52,056 nucleotides of DNA, taken from assembly GCA_028820215.1 (NCBI GenBank), contig JAPPKD010000178.1:1-52056 (forward strand), read 5' to 3'. Position 1 is the first letter of the stretch. The number at the start of each line of letters is the position of its first letter. The notes below the pieces were generated by a model. It was not told the DNA's origin and searched no databases. It was given only the letters and a program-made list of their open reading frames with translations. Shown here piece by piece: positions 25,147-34,996 of this stretch. This DNA is from Spirochaetaceae bacterium. GTDB lineage: Bacteria > Spirochaetota > Spirochaetia > SZUA-6 > Bin103. A program made the translations under genes and the position numbers.

Positions 25147-26764
25147 CGGGCGGCCTCACCACTTCGGGCCGGACGATCAGGGTCTGATTCGGCGCCAGGT
25201 CGATCAGTGCGGTCCGGGTGCCGTCCGGCCAGTCGACGATCAGCTCATCCACGCTCGCCGCCGCGCCCAGGCCGAAGTGCGCGGACAGCTCCGAGGCGCC
25301 GAAGAAGCCGCCGGCTCCGACTGGTGCGCTTTGCGTGTGGCCGCCCGCAGCCACCGTCACCACCGCGCCCCAGCCGTGCGGGGCCAGTCCCGAGCCGCGC
25401 GGCGGATCCAGGAACACACGCAGCCAGCCGGCGTCCCCGGCGCCGCTCGGGCCGTCCGGGCCGCCCAGGTCGTTGCGGAACAGGGACGGCCGCGCGTCGA
25501 AGTTGAAGATCACGATGTCGCGGTCGCCGTCGTCGTCGTAGTCCAGCGTGATCAGCGCGCGGCCCTGCAGGCGGTGCCGCAGCCCCACGGAGGCGGCGTC
25601 GACCGGCTCGAACGCCGGCACGCCGTCCGCGTCGGGGCCGGTGTTCCGGAACAGGAACGTCGGCTGATCCTCCCATTCGTAGAGGTCGGCTCCGTTCGGC
25701 GTGATCCAGCCGGTGGTGGTGACCAGGTCGCGCAAACCGTCGTGGTCCAGGTCGACCGCCTCCACGCCCCAGCCCCAACCGGCGTCGCGCACGTGCGCGA
25801 GGCGGGCCACCTCGTCGAAGCGGTCGCCGCCGGTGTTGAGGTAGAGCGCGTTGCCCGTGCCGGGCGTCCGGTCGATCGGCCAACGCGTGGAGACGCTGGT
25901 CACGTACCAGTCCAGGCGGCCGTCGCCGTTCAGGTCGGCCACCGCTGAGCCCATGCCGTTCGCTTCGCGTCCGGTACGGGAGGAGATGGTCCGGTCGGTG
26001 AAGGTGCCGTCGCCCTCGTTGCGGTAGTAGCGGCTCGTGCCGAAGTCGGCCGCCACGATCAGCTCCGGGTAGCGGTCGCCGTTGAGGTCCACGAACTGTG
26101 CGGCAAATGCGAGCACCAGATCGTCGGCCACGCCGGCGCGCGCGCCCACCTCCGTGAAGCCGCCGTCCCCGTCGTTGCGGAACAGCACGTTGCCGCGAAT
26201 GCCGGACGCCCAGTTGCCCACGAACAGGTCCAGGTCGCCGTCCAGGTCGTAGTCCCCGAAAGCCGCGGCCATGCCGCCGGCTCCGCGGTCCAGCCGGCCG
26301 TCCGGGTCGCGGTACGGCGCGCAGCAGGTGAACGTGCCGTCGCCGTTGCCGCGGTACAGCAGCAGGTGTCCGGGCGGCGGCAGCCCCGGCTCCTCCGGGC
26401 CTGCCGAAGGGATGAACAGGTCCAGCGAGCCGTCGCCGTCGAAGTCCGCGGCGGCCGCGCCGTGCGCGCGGTGGACGCGCGCCAATCCGGCGGGGACGGC
26501 GCGATCGATGAACGTGCCGTCGCGCCGGTTGATGAACAGGCGGTCGGGAGATCCGCCGCCGGTGGCATAGAACAGGTCCTGGGCGCCGTCGCCGTCGAAG
26601 TCGCCGGCCACCCCTCCGGGCGCGTGGGGCGGCGCGGAAAACGCGCCCGGATGCTCCCGGCCCAAGCCGGCCCGTACGCCCACCTCGCTGAACTGCAGCG
26701 GCGGCGTGGCGAGCGCGGCTGGTGCCGCGCACAGAGCCGCGCACAGCGCGGCGGCGATCGTCAC
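25139..26764 (-). CDS. CRTAC1/ASPIC-UnbV family secreted beta-propeller protein
   Basis: A 541-residue protein built of FG-GAP/VCBS-type blades. Calcium-binding loops of the DxDxDG type recur: DFDGDGAQDLF, DFDGDGSLDLF, DYDLDGDLDLF, DLNGDRYPELI, DLNGDGRLDWY, DLDHDGLRDLV and DYDDDGDRDIV. The C-terminal 90 residues are the ASPIC/UnbV domain (GWGAVVTVAAGG, HFGLGAAASVDELIVDWPDG). GTG at 26764 gives a signal peptide (TIAAALCAALCAAPAALA), so it is exported. The frame is open upstream into the dehydrogenase gene, but that is not coding. It is the last gene of the homocitrate operon. Such proteins are binding or adhesion modules; no enzymatic role is known, and its link with lysine synthesis is unexplained. 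Confidence 0.85.
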   Translation of the reverse strand: MTIAAALCAALCAAPAALATPPLQFSEVGVRAGLGREHPGAFSAPPHAPGGVAGDFDGDGAQDLFYATGGGSPDRLFINRRDGTFIDRAVPAGLARVHRAHGAAAADFDGDGSLDLFIPSAGPEEPGLPPPGHLLLYRGNGDGTFTCCAPYRDPDGRLDRGAGGMAAAFGDYDLDGDLDLFVGNWASGIRGNVLFRNDGDGGFTEVGARAGVADDLVLAFAAQFVDLNGDRYPELIVAADFGTSRYYRNEGDGTFTDRTISSRTGREANGMGSAVADLNGDGRLDWYVTSVSTRWPIDRTPGTGNALYLNTGGDRFDEVARLAHVRDAGWGWGVEAVDLDHDGLRDLVTTTGWITPNGADLYEWEDQPTFLFRNTGPDADGVPAFEPVDAASVGLRHRLQGRALITLDYDDDGDRDIVIFNFDARPSLFRNDLGGPDGPSGAGDAGWLRVFLDPPRGSGLAPHGWGAVVTVAAGGHTQSAPVGAGGFFGASELSAHFGLGAAASVDELIVDWPDGTRTALIDLAPNQTLIVRPEVVRPPVR

Positions 26765-26802
26765 GCGGTTCGAGGGTCGGCGGCGGCCCGGCCCTGGCTC
26801 GA

Positions 26803-27855
26803 TCAACTCGGCACCGCCCTCAGCTCCTGCTCGAGGCGGCGCAGCACGGCATCGCCGACCGTCGCGGTGGTGGCGCGTCCCTGCAGGTCCGGCGTATGGG
26901 GACCCGCTGCCAGAACCGCCTGCACGGCGCGCTCGATGGCCGCGGCGGGACGGGAACGCCCCAGCGCGTCCAGCAGCATGGCGGCGGCCCGGCACGCCGC
27001 GATCGGGTTGGCGCGGCCGGTGCCGGCCAGATCGGGGGCGCTGCCGTGCACGGGCTCGGCGATCAGAGTGGCTCCGTCGGCGTTCGCCCCGGCCACCAGC
27101 CCCAGGCCGCCGACCAGCGCGGCGCCGGCGTCACTGATGATGTCCCCGTACAGGTTGGGGGCCAGGATCACGTCGTACGAGTCCGGCTCACGGATCAGCC
27201 GATAGAGGTGCGAGTCGACGAGCTGTTCGTCGACGGCAACATCCGGAAACTCACGAGCGACGGCGAGGGCCGTCTCGCGGAACAGGCCGTCGGTCAGGCG
27301 CAGCACGTTGGCCTTGTGCACGATCGTCACCCGAGCCGTGTCGCTCCGCGCCCGCGCGCGGTCGGCGGCGTGCCGGAACGCGACGCGGGCGATGCGCTCG
27401 GTCGCCCGGCGCGAGATCACGCGTTCGGCCACCGCGACGGTTTCCCGCTGCTCCCACCGTTCGCGCCCGGCGTAGAGCCCTTCGGTGTTCTCGCGGACGA
27501 CCAGGATGTCGACCCCGGCGACGCTGCCGGCGACCGGCGCCGACCGCAAGGGCCGAAGGTTGGCGTAGAGGTCGAACTCCTGCCGCAGGGCTACGACCGG
27601 GCTGCGATAGCCGTCGACGCGTTCAGAGGGGGAGCTGACCGCGCCGAGCAGCGCGCCCGCGCAGCCGGCCAGCGCGGTCCGGGTGGCGTCCGGGAGCGCA
27701 TCTCCGTGCCGCTCGAACGCCGACCAGCCGACCTCCAGCTCGATCAGGCCGATCCCGCCGACGGCCTCCAGGAGCCGCGCGGCCTGGGCGGTCACCTCCG
27801 GCCCGATCCCGTCGCCGGGCAGCAGCGCCACCCGCGCGGGACCGCTGTCGCTCAT
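26803..27855 (-). CDS. Homoisocitrate dehydrogenase (beta-decarboxylating dehydrogenase family)
   Basis: A 350-residue NAD-dependent dehydrogenase of the isopropylmalate/isocitrate/homoisocitrate family. It begins [11 protein letters not shown] and contains [10 protein letters not shown], the metal-binding [12 protein letters not shown] and [14 protein letters not shown]. The substrate-specificity segment reads [20 protein letters not shown], which resembles fungal LYS12 homoisocitrate dehydrogenases ([20 protein letters not shown] as I recall) more than LeuB. It would turn homoisocitrate into 2-oxoadipate. ATG at 27855 overlaps the stop of the small homoaconitase gene (ATGA). Alternatives are LeuB or a tartrate-type dehydrogenase, but the neighbouring homocitrate synthase favours this call. 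Confidence 0.82.
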   Translation of the reverse strand: MSDSGPARVALLPGDGIGPEVTAQAARLLEAVGGIGLIELEVGWSAFERHGDALPDATRTALAGCAGALLGAVSSPSERVDGYRSPVVALRQEFDLYANLRPLRSAPVAGSVAGVDILVVRENTEGLYAGRERWEQRETVAVAERVISRRATERIARVAFRHAADRARARSDTARVTIVHKANVLRLTDGLFRETALAVAREFPDVAVDEQLVDSHLYRLIREPDSYDVILAPNLYGDIISDAGAALVGGLGLVAGANADGATLIAEPVHGSAPDLAGTGRANPIAACRAAAMLLDALGRSRPAAAIERAVQAVLAAGPHTPDLQGRATTATVGDAVLRRLEQELRAVPS

Positions 27856-28340
27856 CGCGTGAGCCGGGCGCGCACGAACGGAATGAGGCCGCCGACGTCC
27901 AGGATTCGCTGCACGCCCTCGCTGAATGGGGGAAACCGGTACCTCGCGGTTCCGCTGCGGATGATCGACTCCTCGACCAGCACCTCCGCGCTCTCGCCGC
28001 CCGCGACCGCGGCCACCGCTTCCGGGCAGACGATGGCGGGCAGCCCGTTGTTGATGCAGTTGCGGTAGAAGATCCGCGCGAAGCTCACCGCCACGACGGC
28101 CGCGACGCCGTTGGCGACCAGGCAGGTGACCGCCTGTTCGCGGCTGGAGCCGCACCCGAAGTTCCTGCCTGCGAAGATCACGTCGCCCGGCCGGACCTCG
28201 CGGGCGAAGTCCGGGTCGAGATCCTCCAGGGCGTGGGCCTTGATCTCGTCGACCGACCGGAGGGTGTACGTGTACTTCCCGGGGAAAATCACGTCCGTGT
28301 TGACGTCATCGCCGTACTTCCAGACCCGGCCTGCTGCCAT
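27852..28340 (-). CDS. lysU: Homoaconitase / 3-isopropylmalate dehydratase small subunit
   Basis: A 162-residue LeuD-like swivelling domain. Key motifs are [20 protein letters not shown], then [14 protein letters not shown] (the conserved serine-arginine substrate site), and [13 protein letters not shown]. The substrate-gating loop after FPGK contains an arginine (TLRS), reminiscent of the arginine-bearing loop (YLRT) reported for homoaconitases. That loop separates homoaconitase from isopropylmalate isomerase, but one loop is weak evidence. The gene starts one base after the large-subunit stop and overlaps the dehydrogenase start by ATGA. Fungal homoaconitase is a single chain; here it is split, as in archaea and Thermus. 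Confidence 0.85.
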   Translation of the reverse strand: MAAGRVWKYGDDVNTDVIFPGKYTYTLRSVDEIKAHALEDLDPDFAREVRPGDVIFAGRNFGCGSSREQAVTCLVANGVAAVVAVSFARIFYRNCINNGLPAIVCPEAVAAVAGGESAEVLVEESIIRSGTARYRFPPFSEGVQRILDVGGLIPFVRARLTR

Positions 28341-28341
28341 G

Positions 28342-29640
28342 TCAGTCGGCGGCGCCGACCGCGTCGGGCGCGCAGATCCTGCCGGCCACGGCGCTGGCGG
28401 CGACCACGGCCGGCGAGCCCAGGTAGATCTCCGCCTCCGGGGTGCCCATCCTGCCCCGGAAGTTCCGGTTGCCGCTTGAGATGCACACCTCGCCGGGCGC
28501 CAGGACGCCGAGGTGGTTGCCCATGCACGGCCCGCAGCCCGGCGTCCCGAAAACCGCGCCTGCCGCCATCAGCTCCGACGCCAGGCCGGTGCGCACGGCG
28601 TCTTCCAGCACACGGCTCGACGCCGGCACGATGAGCAGCCTGGTGCCGTCGGCGATCCTGCGGCCGCGCAGGACGCGGTGGACGGCCTGCAGGTCCTCCA
28701 GTCTGCCGTTGGTGCAGGTGCCGATGAAGGCCTGGTCGACCCGGACGGCGCCGAGCTCGTCGACCGCCACCACGTCGTCCACCCGGTGCGGGCGCGCCAC
28801 CATCGGCCGCAACTCCGCCGCGTCGACCGACACGGACATCGCGTACGACGCGCCGGGATCGGGATACAGCGCCATCCGCTCCAGCTCCTCCGCGCTCCGG
28901 CCGCTCGCCGCCGCCAGGGAGTCGAAGACCGGCCGATCCGGCGGCAGGTACGTACACTTGACGCCCATCTCCGCCATCATGTTGGCAAGGCTCATCCGCG
29001 ACTCGAGGCTCAACGTGGCGAGTCCGTCGCCGGCGAACTCCACGCTGCGGTACAGGCCGCCGTCGGCTCCCAGCCGCGACAGCAGGTGCAGGGCGATGTC
29101 CTTGCCGGTGACCGAGGGCGGCACCGGGCCGTCGATCGTCACCTGCAGCGACTCCGGCACGCGCAGCCACAGTTCCCCGGTGGCCCACAAGCAGGCCACC
29201 TCGCTGCGCCCGACTCCCGCGCCGAACGCGCCCATCCAGCCGAAGTGCGGCGTGTGGCTGTCGGCGCCCAGGATGAGCTGCCCGGGCAGCACGAGCGCCT
29301 CTTCGCTCAGCACCTGGTGGCAGATGCCGCGACCCACCTCGAAGAAGAGCCCGACGCCTTGCTCGCGGACGAACCGGCGTACCTCCGCGTGGTTGCGCGC
29401 GTGCGCGGTGCTGGGCGCGGGCACCGCGTGGTCCAGCGTGATCGCCATCCGCTCCGGGATGACCACGCGTTCCTGTCCGAGCTCCATCCAGATCTTGCGG
29501 ATGGCGGCGGTGTTGTCGTGGCTCAGCACCACGTCCGGCCGCGTGTCCACGACCTGCCCGACCTCCACCGAGCCGGCGCCGGCCGCGCGCGCGAGTGCCT
29601 TTTGCGCGAATGTCTGGGCGGACTGCTGCACGCCGCTCAT
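28342..29640 (-). CDS. lysT: Homoaconitase / 3-isopropylmalate dehydratase large subunit
   Basis: A 432-residue aconitase-superfamily subunit that dehydrates and rehydrates homocitrate through cis-homoaconitate. The three 4Fe-4S ligands are C309 (FIGTCTNGR), C369 and C372 ([11 protein letters not shown]). Other hallmarks are [16 protein letters not shown] and [15 protein letters not shown] at 29640 overlaps the homocitrate synthase stop (ATGA), so the two are coupled. By itself the protein could serve leucine synthesis; operon position after a LYS20-type synthase points to the alpha-aminoadipate route. Confidence 0.87.
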   Translation of the reverse strand: MSGVQQSAQTFAQKALARAAGAGSVEVGQVVDTRPDVVLSHDNTAAIRKIWMELGQERVVIPERMAITLDHAVPAPSTAHARNHAEVRRFVREQGVGLFFEVGRGICHQVLSEEALVLPGQLILGADSHTPHFGWMGAFGAGVGRSEVACLWATGELWLRVPESLQVTIDGPVPPSVTGKDIALHLLSRLGADGGLYRSVEFAGDGLATLSLESRMSLANMMAEMGVKCTYLPPDRPVFDSLAAASGRSAEELERMALYPDPGASYAMSVSVDAAELRPMVARPHRVDDVVAVDELGAVRVDQAFIGTCTNGRLEDLQAVHRVLRGRRIADGTRLLIVPASSRVLEDAVRTGLASELMAAGAVFGTPGCGPCMGNHLGVLAPGEVCISSGNRNFRGRMGTPEAEIYLGSPAVVAASAVAGRICAPDAVGAAD

Positions 29641-30785
29641 GGCTCCCCGCCGTCGTCCACGCCCTGTGCGGCCCGCAGGAGCGCATCGACGTCGTCCAGG
29701 CTCAGCGGCTTGTCGTCCGCCATGCGCTTGATCCGCGACGTGAGGCTGCGGATCCGGTCGTCGCCGAGATCGAGCTGGAGCTGCTGCGCCCGGTGCTTGA
29801 TCGCGTTCCAGCCGGTGAGGCGGTGCGCCACGTGGATGTACCGGTCCATGCCGAAGTCGCCGGGATCGAGGATCTCGTACGTGCTCGGATTGTTGAGCAT
29901 CGCCTTGGCGTGGATGCCTGCCTTGTGCATGAACGCCGCGTAGCCGGTGATGTAGTTGTTGAACGGCACGTCGATGCCGACCAGGTCGGCGACGAGGTTC
30001 TCCACGCGCCGGAGCACCGGCAGGCGGTAGCGGGTGCGGACCAGGTCCGCGTCATGGGCGTACATCCGGGCCAGGAATCCACCGAGCGGCGTGATCCCGT
30101 TGCGCTCGCCGATGCCCAGCACGGAGGCGTCGACGTGCGTCGCCCCGGCCGCCAGCGCTGCGTAGGCGTTGGCCACCGCGCAGCCGGTGTCGTTGTGGCC
30201 GTGGAACTCGATGTTGCAGGTAACGATGCCGCGCAGGGTCCGCACGACCTCGTGCACGCGCAGCGGGTCGGCCACGCCTACCGAGTCGGCGATGCCGACG
30301 CGCGACACGCCGACCTTGTCCACTTCGCGGTAGATGGTGAGCAGGTCGACCAGGTCGCTGCGGAAGCTGTCCTCGCTTGAGAACCTGACCTCCAGGCCGT
30401 GGCCCTTGATGAACTCGATCACCTCGACGGCCGCCTCGATGATCTCGCCGATGTCGCGGCCGTGGGAGAACTGGCGGAGCAGGCTGGAGGTCCCGAACAG
30501 GACGTCCAGGCCGTCGACGCCGGTCTCCACGGCGAGCCGGGCGTCGTCCATGTGGCAGCGGGTGTGGGTGAGCACCTTCGCCTTCAGGCCGAGCCCGGTG
30601 ATGCGCTCGCAGTCGCGCCGGGAGCCGGGGCTGGCGGCGGGCGAGGTCAGCTCCAGGTACTCGACGCCCAGCTCGTCCAGGAGGGTGGCGATCTCCACCT
30701 TGTCGTCCGTCGTGAAGAACGCGTTGGCGAACTGCTCGCCCTCGCGCAGGGTCGACTCGATGATCGCGAAATTGTCCAGGCTCAT
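29637..30785 (-). CDS. lys20: Homocitrate synthase, LYS20/LYS21 type
   Basis: A 382-residue HMGL-like TIM-barrel synthase that condenses acetyl-CoA with 2-oxoglutarate. The N-terminus [17 protein letters not shown] and the segments [65 protein letters not shown] and [20 protein letters not shown] match yeast Lys20/21 closely as I remember them. Zinc-binding histidines lie at about 195 and 197. These phrases separate it from 2-isopropylmalate synthase and NifV. It lacks the C-terminal leucine-type regulatory domain, as Lys20 does. ATG at 30785 is chosen from the family alignment. It heads the minus-strand operon lys20-lysT-lysU-dehydrogenase-CRTAC1. Confidence 0.92.
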   Translation of the reverse strand: MSLDNFAIIESTLREGEQFANAFFTTDDKVEIATLLDELGVEYLELTSPAASPGSRRDCERITGLGLKAKVLTHTRCHMDDARLAVETGVDGLDVLFGTSSLLRQFSHGRDIGEIIEAAVEVIEFIKGHGLEVRFSSEDSFRSDLVDLLTIYREVDKVGVSRVGIADSVGVADPLRVHEVVRTLRGIVTCNIEFHGHNDTGCAVANAYAALAAGATHVDASVLGIGERNGITPLGGFLARMYAHDADLVRTRYRLPVLRRVENLVADLVGIDVPFNNYITGYAAFMHKAGIHAKAMLNNPSTYEILDPGDFGMDRYIHVAHRLTGWNAIKHRAQQLQLDLGDDRIRSLTSRIKRMADDKPLSLDDVDALLRAAQGVDDGGEP

Positions 30786-30897
30786 GGTGACGGGCGTCCG
30801 GAAGCCGGCGGCAACCCCATCGCGGTGGCACGGGCCGCAGGCCCCCGATACGATGCGTCCGACGATAGCATGCGACGATGATTCGCAGGAGGAGCCG
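30786..30897. promoter_or_regulatory. Divergent promoter region between homocitrate synthase and CehA/McbA genes
   Basis: These 112 bases separate two divergent start codons and so must carry promoters for both the homocitrate operon (minus) and the metallohydrolase-glycosidase pair (plus). The right end carries a strong Shine-Dalgarno sequence (GCAGGAGGAGCC). No clear operator palindrome, T-box or lysine riboswitch was recognised. Confidence 0.5.
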
Positions 30898-32334
30898 ATG
30901 GCGACAATCAAGGGGGTGATCACCGATCAGGCGAGCGGCCAACCCGCCGCCTGCACCGTGCACGTGCTGTCATCGAACGGGGCGTTCATCCACCCGGACG
31001 GGGCGGTCCTCAAGGTGGGACCCGGCACTCCGGCGTTCTACTGCGACGGCTCGTTCGAGGTCACGGTCCCGACCGGCGGCGTGCGGGTGCTGGTCGAGCG
31101 CGGTACCGAGTACGTGCCGCTGGAGCGCAACCTCACCGTCACCGAGACCCAGACCGTCGACCTGGAGCTGCCCCTGCAGCGATGGAGCCATCTGACCGAG
31201 CAGGGCTGGTATCCGGGCAACACCCACATCCACTACGACGAGAAGGAGCAGCAGCGCGACGACCGCCTGGCGCTGGAGGGGCACGTGCACGACTTCTCGG
31301 TCACGGTGGTCAGCGTGCTGCGGCGCTGGGACCTCGACTACGCCAGCAACCACTTCCCGATCGGGGTGATGAACGACCTGAGCACCTCCCATCACGTCGT
31401 CGACATCGGCGAGGAGAACCGCCACAACTTCCACGGCGGGGAGATCGGCTACGGCCACGTGATGTTCCTGCGCATCCGCAACTTGGTGGAGCCGGTCAGC
31501 CGCGGCATGCTGGTCGACAATCTCGACCCCGACTACCCGCCGATCTGCCACGCGTGCGACGACGCGCGCGACCAGGACGGCATCGTCTTGTGGTGCCACA
31601 ACGGCCGCGGCCTGGAGGCGCCGGTGGCCGCCGCCCTGGGCAAGCTGGACGGCTTCAACCTGTTCGATCCGTTCTGGATGGATCCCGAGTACGAGATCTG
31701 GTACCGGCTGCTCAACTGCGGCATCCCGCTGCCGGCCAGCACCGGCTCGGACTGGTTCGTCTGCTCCAACAACCGTGTCTACGTCGACACCGGGGGCCAG
31801 GAATTCGATTACGACCGCTGGATCGATGGCCTCAAGGCGGGCCGCACCTTCATCACCAATGGGCCGGCGCTGTTCCTGCGCGCCGACGGCGCCGCTCCCG
31901 GCGACACGCTGGACGTGCAGCCCGACCGGGAGCTGGAGCTGGAGGTGGAGCTCAAGAGCCATCACCGCGTGGACCGCATCGAGCTGGTCTGCAATGGCGA
32001 CGTGGTCAAGCGCTGGCATCGGCCGGCCGGCGTCGCCGCCGAGACGATCCGCGAGCGCTTCACCCCGCCCGGCGACGGGTGGATCGCCGCGCGCTGCTAC
32101 AGCCACGTGCGCGACAGCTACGACCAGGAGATCTTCGCCCACACCAGCCCGATCTACCTGCGCTGCGGCACCGCTAACCCGGCGGCGAAGCCCGATGCCG
32201 CATACTTCATCGACGGGATCGACGTGGCGCTGGACCAGTGGGTGAGCCACAAGCTGCGCTACGGCTCAGACCGCCAGCGCGAGGACGTCCGCGAGCTGTT
32301 CAAGCGCGGCCGCGGTTTCTTCGAGGGAGTATGA
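30898..32334 (+). CDS. CehA/McbA-type PHP-domain metallohydrolase
   Basis: A 478-residue protein of the CehA/McbA metallohydrolase group. An N-terminal carboxypeptidase-regulatory-like or transthyretin-like domain (about residues 1-95) precedes the catalytic PHP domain, which opens with GNTHIHYDE (H110 and H112). Further metal-ligand candidates are [18 protein letters not shown] and the late [14 protein letters not shown]. Members hydrolyse esters, carbamates or phosphoesters, and several act on carbamate pesticides. No signal peptide is visible. ATG at 30898 follows AGGAGG. It overlaps the downstream glycosidase-like gene (ATGA), which suggests sequential action on one substrate. Confidence 0.82.
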   Translation: MATIKGVITDQASGQPAACTVHVLSSNGAFIHPDGAVLKVGPGTPAFYCDGSFEVTVPTGGVRVLVERGTEYVPLERNLTVTETQTVDLELPLQRWSHLTEQGWYPGNTHIHYDEKEQQRDDRLALEGHVHDFSVTVVSVLRRWDLDYASNHFPIGVMNDLSTSHHVVDIGEENRHNFHGGEIGYGHVMFLRIRNLVEPVSRGMLVDNLDPDYPPICHACDDARDQDGIVLWCHNGRGLEAPVAAALGKLDGFNLFDPFWMDPEYEIWYRLLNCGIPLPASTGSDWFVCSNNRVYVDTGGQEFDYDRWIDGLKAGRTFITNGPALFLRADGAAPGDTLDVQPDRELELEVELKSHHRVDRIELVCNGDVVKRWHRPAGVAAETIRERFTPPGDGWIAARCYSHVRDSYDQEIFAHTSPIYLRCGTANPAAKPDAAYFIDGIDVALDQWVSHKLRYGSDRQREDVRELFKRGRGFFEGV

Positions 32335-32336
32335 CG

Positions 32337-33992
32337 ATGGCGAAAGACAAGCCGCGCGGACGGCTGGCGCGGAACTACCGGCTGACCTGGGTCGACGACT
32401 CCGGGTTTACGGCGAGCGTGATCAACCCCCCGGTGAGCCCGGCGCGGCTGGCCCACCTGACCGTGGGCGGGCTGGCCGGCACTCCCGTGGACGCGTTCGT
32501 GGCGACGGTCGGCCAGTGCGCCGGCTATACGCTGTCCTATCCGACGAAGGTGGAAGGCATGGAGTTCCTGGTCGACCGCCTGAACGCGGGCGCGGCGCTG
32601 GGCGGCGGCGTGCAGTGGCGGAGTGCGGAGAACCTGCGCCGGCTGTGGGCCGAGGGCCACGACCCCGTGCGTATCGTGATGGACGAAGCGCACCGGCTGG
32701 GCATGGACTTCTGGCTGCAGCTCCGCATGAACGACTGGCACCACGTCGACAGCGAGGGCAAGGTCTACCGGCTGATCGGCAGCGACTACTACGAGAGCCA
32801 CCCCGAACTGCTGATCGGCAGAGAGGGCGTGGCCGGCTGGCCGGAGTCGCTGCAGGAGTCGCTGGCCTGGTTTCAGGACTTCGCCCACGAAAAGGTGCGC
32901 CGCATCCGCCTGGACACCGCCACCGAAGCGATCGAGCGCTACGACGCCGAGGGGTGGGAGTACGACTTCATGCGCTGCCCGGGCCTGTTCAAGTACGGCA
33001 CGGAGCGCGCCAACGCCCACCTGGTCACGGAGCTGATCCGCGACACGCGGCGGATGCTGGACGAGGTCGGCCGCGCGCGCGGCAAGACGCTGGGCCTGTC
33101 GGTGCGGGTGCCCAACACCATCGCCGGCGCTACCATGCTCGGCTTGGACGTCGAGGAGTGGATCTCCGACCACTTGGTCGACATCGTCGTGCCGTCGACC
33201 TTCTTCGCCCAGGACACGGAGGAGGACATGCACGAGTGGGTGAAGCTGGCGGCCGGTACGCCGGTGCTGATCCATCCCGCGATCGAGGAGGGCTTCATCA
33301 CCGGCAAGCGCACCGGCTACGGCATCCCCTATTACCAGGTCCAGTCCGACCCGATGCAGGCGATGACCGTGGAGATGATCCGGGGGCTCGCGGCCCGCCA
33401 CCACGCCGCCGGCGTGGACGGCCTGTACCTGTTCAACTATCAAGGCACCTGGACGACCTACGGGTACGACAACAGCCCGGCGCTCGACGACATGGCCTCG
33501 CCGCTGCGGCTGCGCTTCAAGGACAAGCGCTACGTCGTGATGCGCCGCAACGGCTCGTTCCCGAACTGCTTCCCGCAGGAGCGCCAGATTCCGGTCGAAC
33601 TGGGGCCCGAACCGGTCGAGATCGACATCGAGATCGCCGACGACTTCGCCGACGCCGGCGCTCGGCTGCGCTCCGTCCACCTGAAGCTGCTGCTGGTGGA
33701 GCCGTGCCACGAGGACGGGCTGGTGGTGCGCCTGAACGGCGGCGAGCCGCTGCCGATCGCCAACCCGATGGCCGCCGGCCGGGCCGCGCCTTTCGAGCGC
33801 GCTTGGGCGGTGTTCGACCTCACGCCGTCCCCGCCCCGGGTCGGCGTCAACCGGATCAGCGTGCGGGTGGAACGCCACCCGCGCCTGGCGGAGGAGCTGC
33901 CGCTGGTGCTCAGCGACGTGGAGATCGACGTCTCCTACCGCTACCCCAACGGCCCCTGGATCCCGCCCCCCGGCTTCAAGCCGCGGACGTAG
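32337..33992 (+). CDS. TIM-barrel glycoside-hydrolase-like protein, paralogue 1
   Basis: A 551-residue protein resembling putative glycosyl hydrolase-like TIM barrels. Motifs shared with the proteins at 39223 and 41335 are HRLGMDFWLQLRMNDWHHV, a catalytic-looking YDFMRCPGLFKYG, HLVDIVVPSTFFAQD and GVDGLYLFNYQGTW. A C-terminal beta-sandwich follows (VGVNRISVRVE). The F-x-R-x-P and F-N-W/Y motifs resemble active-site rims of GH10-like barrels, but acid/base residues are not certain. ATG at 32337 lies 8-9 bases after GAGGGAG; ATG at 32331 overlaps the preceding stop but is too close to that site. No signal peptide is visible, so it would act on imported material. Confidence 0.78.
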   Translation: MAKDKPRGRLARNYRLTWVDDSGFTASVINPPVSPARLAHLTVGGLAGTPVDAFVATVGQCAGYTLSYPTKVEGMEFLVDRLNAGAALGGGVQWRSAENLRRLWAEGHDPVRIVMDEAHRLGMDFWLQLRMNDWHHVDSEGKVYRLIGSDYYESHPELLIGREGVAGWPESLQESLAWFQDFAHEKVRRIRLDTATEAIERYDAEGWEYDFMRCPGLFKYGTERANAHLVTELIRDTRRMLDEVGRARGKTLGLSVRVPNTIAGATMLGLDVEEWISDHLVDIVVPSTFFAQDTEEDMHEWVKLAAGTPVLIHPAIEEGFITGKRTGYGIPYYQVQSDPMQAMTVEMIRGLAARHHAAGVDGLYLFNYQGTWTTYGYDNSPALDDMASPLRLRFKDKRYVVMRRNGSFPNCFPQERQIPVELGPEPVEIDIEIADDFADAGARLRSVHLKLLLVEPCHEDGLVVRLNGGEPLPIANPMAAGRAAPFERAWAVFDLTPSPPRVGVNRISVRVERHPRLAEELPLVLSDVEIDVSYRYPNGPWIPPPGFKPRT

Positions 33993-34474
33993 AGAGGGCA
34001 AGTGTGAGCCGAACGGATAGACCAAGCCTCAGTCACCCTAAGCCGTCAGCCGGGCACGAGGATCCGCCGAAGACGAAGCCGCATCACTTCTGGTTTCGCC
34101 CGAAGTCGACGTCGACAAGCTCAACCAACTGGTCGACGGGCTGGAGGAGGAAGCGTTCGTCTCGCGATGTGGCAAGCAAATGGGAGCCAAGAAAGCAACA
34201 GAATAGATGGCTAAACATCTACGATCTATCCCTAGACTCAACTTAGATGAATTCACAAATTCCGCGCCGCCACAAGCGTCAGACCTATCCATAGAGCCAC
34301 TCAAGGGTCCCTGCCTGCGTCGCCGCCGAAGTAATGCAACTTGGAGGTAGTCGGCCAAGGTCGTGCGATTGAGCTCCTCCTGCTCGTAGCGGCTGAACTT
34401 GCGAACGGCGAGAAGGTCGAGCGAGAGCAAACCCGGAAGGGCCGATCGGCACCGGGTGAGATTGTGGCGCGTTA
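33993..34474. other. Intergenic region with orphan coding fragments
   Basis: No intact gene is seen in these 482 bases. The plus strand near 34070-34206 holds a short open stretch reading SLLVSPEVDVDKLNQLVDGL and ending in a stop, with no start codon. It looks like the tail of a lost gene. The minus strand near 34330-34440 reads LLAVRKFSRYEQEELNRTTL, again coding-like but unanchored. Both look like debris at the edge of the repeat-flanked Rpn island. Confidence 0.45.
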
Positions 34475-34728
34475 GCCTCGCCGAGCAGTTCTCGCTCGCC
34501 CTTCAGGTGCATCTGGCCGGTGAAGTGACAGCGGAGAGGTGCGCGTCGCCACCGACCCGCGCGAGCGGGGCAGCGTATGGAACGGGCAGCCGCTCGGCGC
34601 CTTTGCGGCCTCTGGTATCTCGCCTTCGAGGATGATGCGCTCCGGCGGGCGGTGCAAACTTGGCTGCGGGATGCCGGAGAGGAGCGTCTCCGTGTAGGGT
34701 GCTGCGGCGGAGGAAAGTCTCGCGGCGC
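34475..34728 (-). pseudogene. Decayed copy of the 3' end of an oligopeptide ABC ATPase gene
   Basis: Read on the minus strand in three different frames, this 254-base stretch gives RRETFLR, then SGIPQPSLHRPPERIILEGE and [15 protein letters not shown], then RVGGDAHLSA, then [12 protein letters not shown]. Those are the consecutive C-terminal parts of the ATPase fused at 36187-38016. At least two frameshifts and a deletion of about 40 bases (the segment for the [12 protein letters not shown] region) are present. It is a direct repeat, on the same strand, of 36191-36484. No Walker motifs or N-terminal part remain upstream. Confidence 0.8.
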
Positions 34729-34996
34729 TTGTCCGCCGGAGAGGGCTTAGGGGTAGCGGTCGACATGCTCCGCGACCGTCACCCGCGCGTTCCGCAGGCA
34801 CAAGGCTCTCAAGACAACGTCTTCGCGTGCGGGACCAACGGCGAGGGCGTCGACGACTACATGCTGGAGATCTCGGTGGTCGCCGACGCTCCGACACACT
34901 AGGCACTGAAGCGCCGCTGATTCCGAGGCCATTGTCAGTGGTAGCGGGTACCTCGCCGACGCGGTTGTCGCTGGTGTGCTCGATCGGAAGCGAATC

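Noticed and set aside
27852..28340. Calling this and the large subunit plain leucine-pathway LeuD/LeuC
   Set aside because: Possible from the sequences alone, but the LYS20-type synthase and LYS12-like dehydrogenase on either side make the homoaconitase role more likely.
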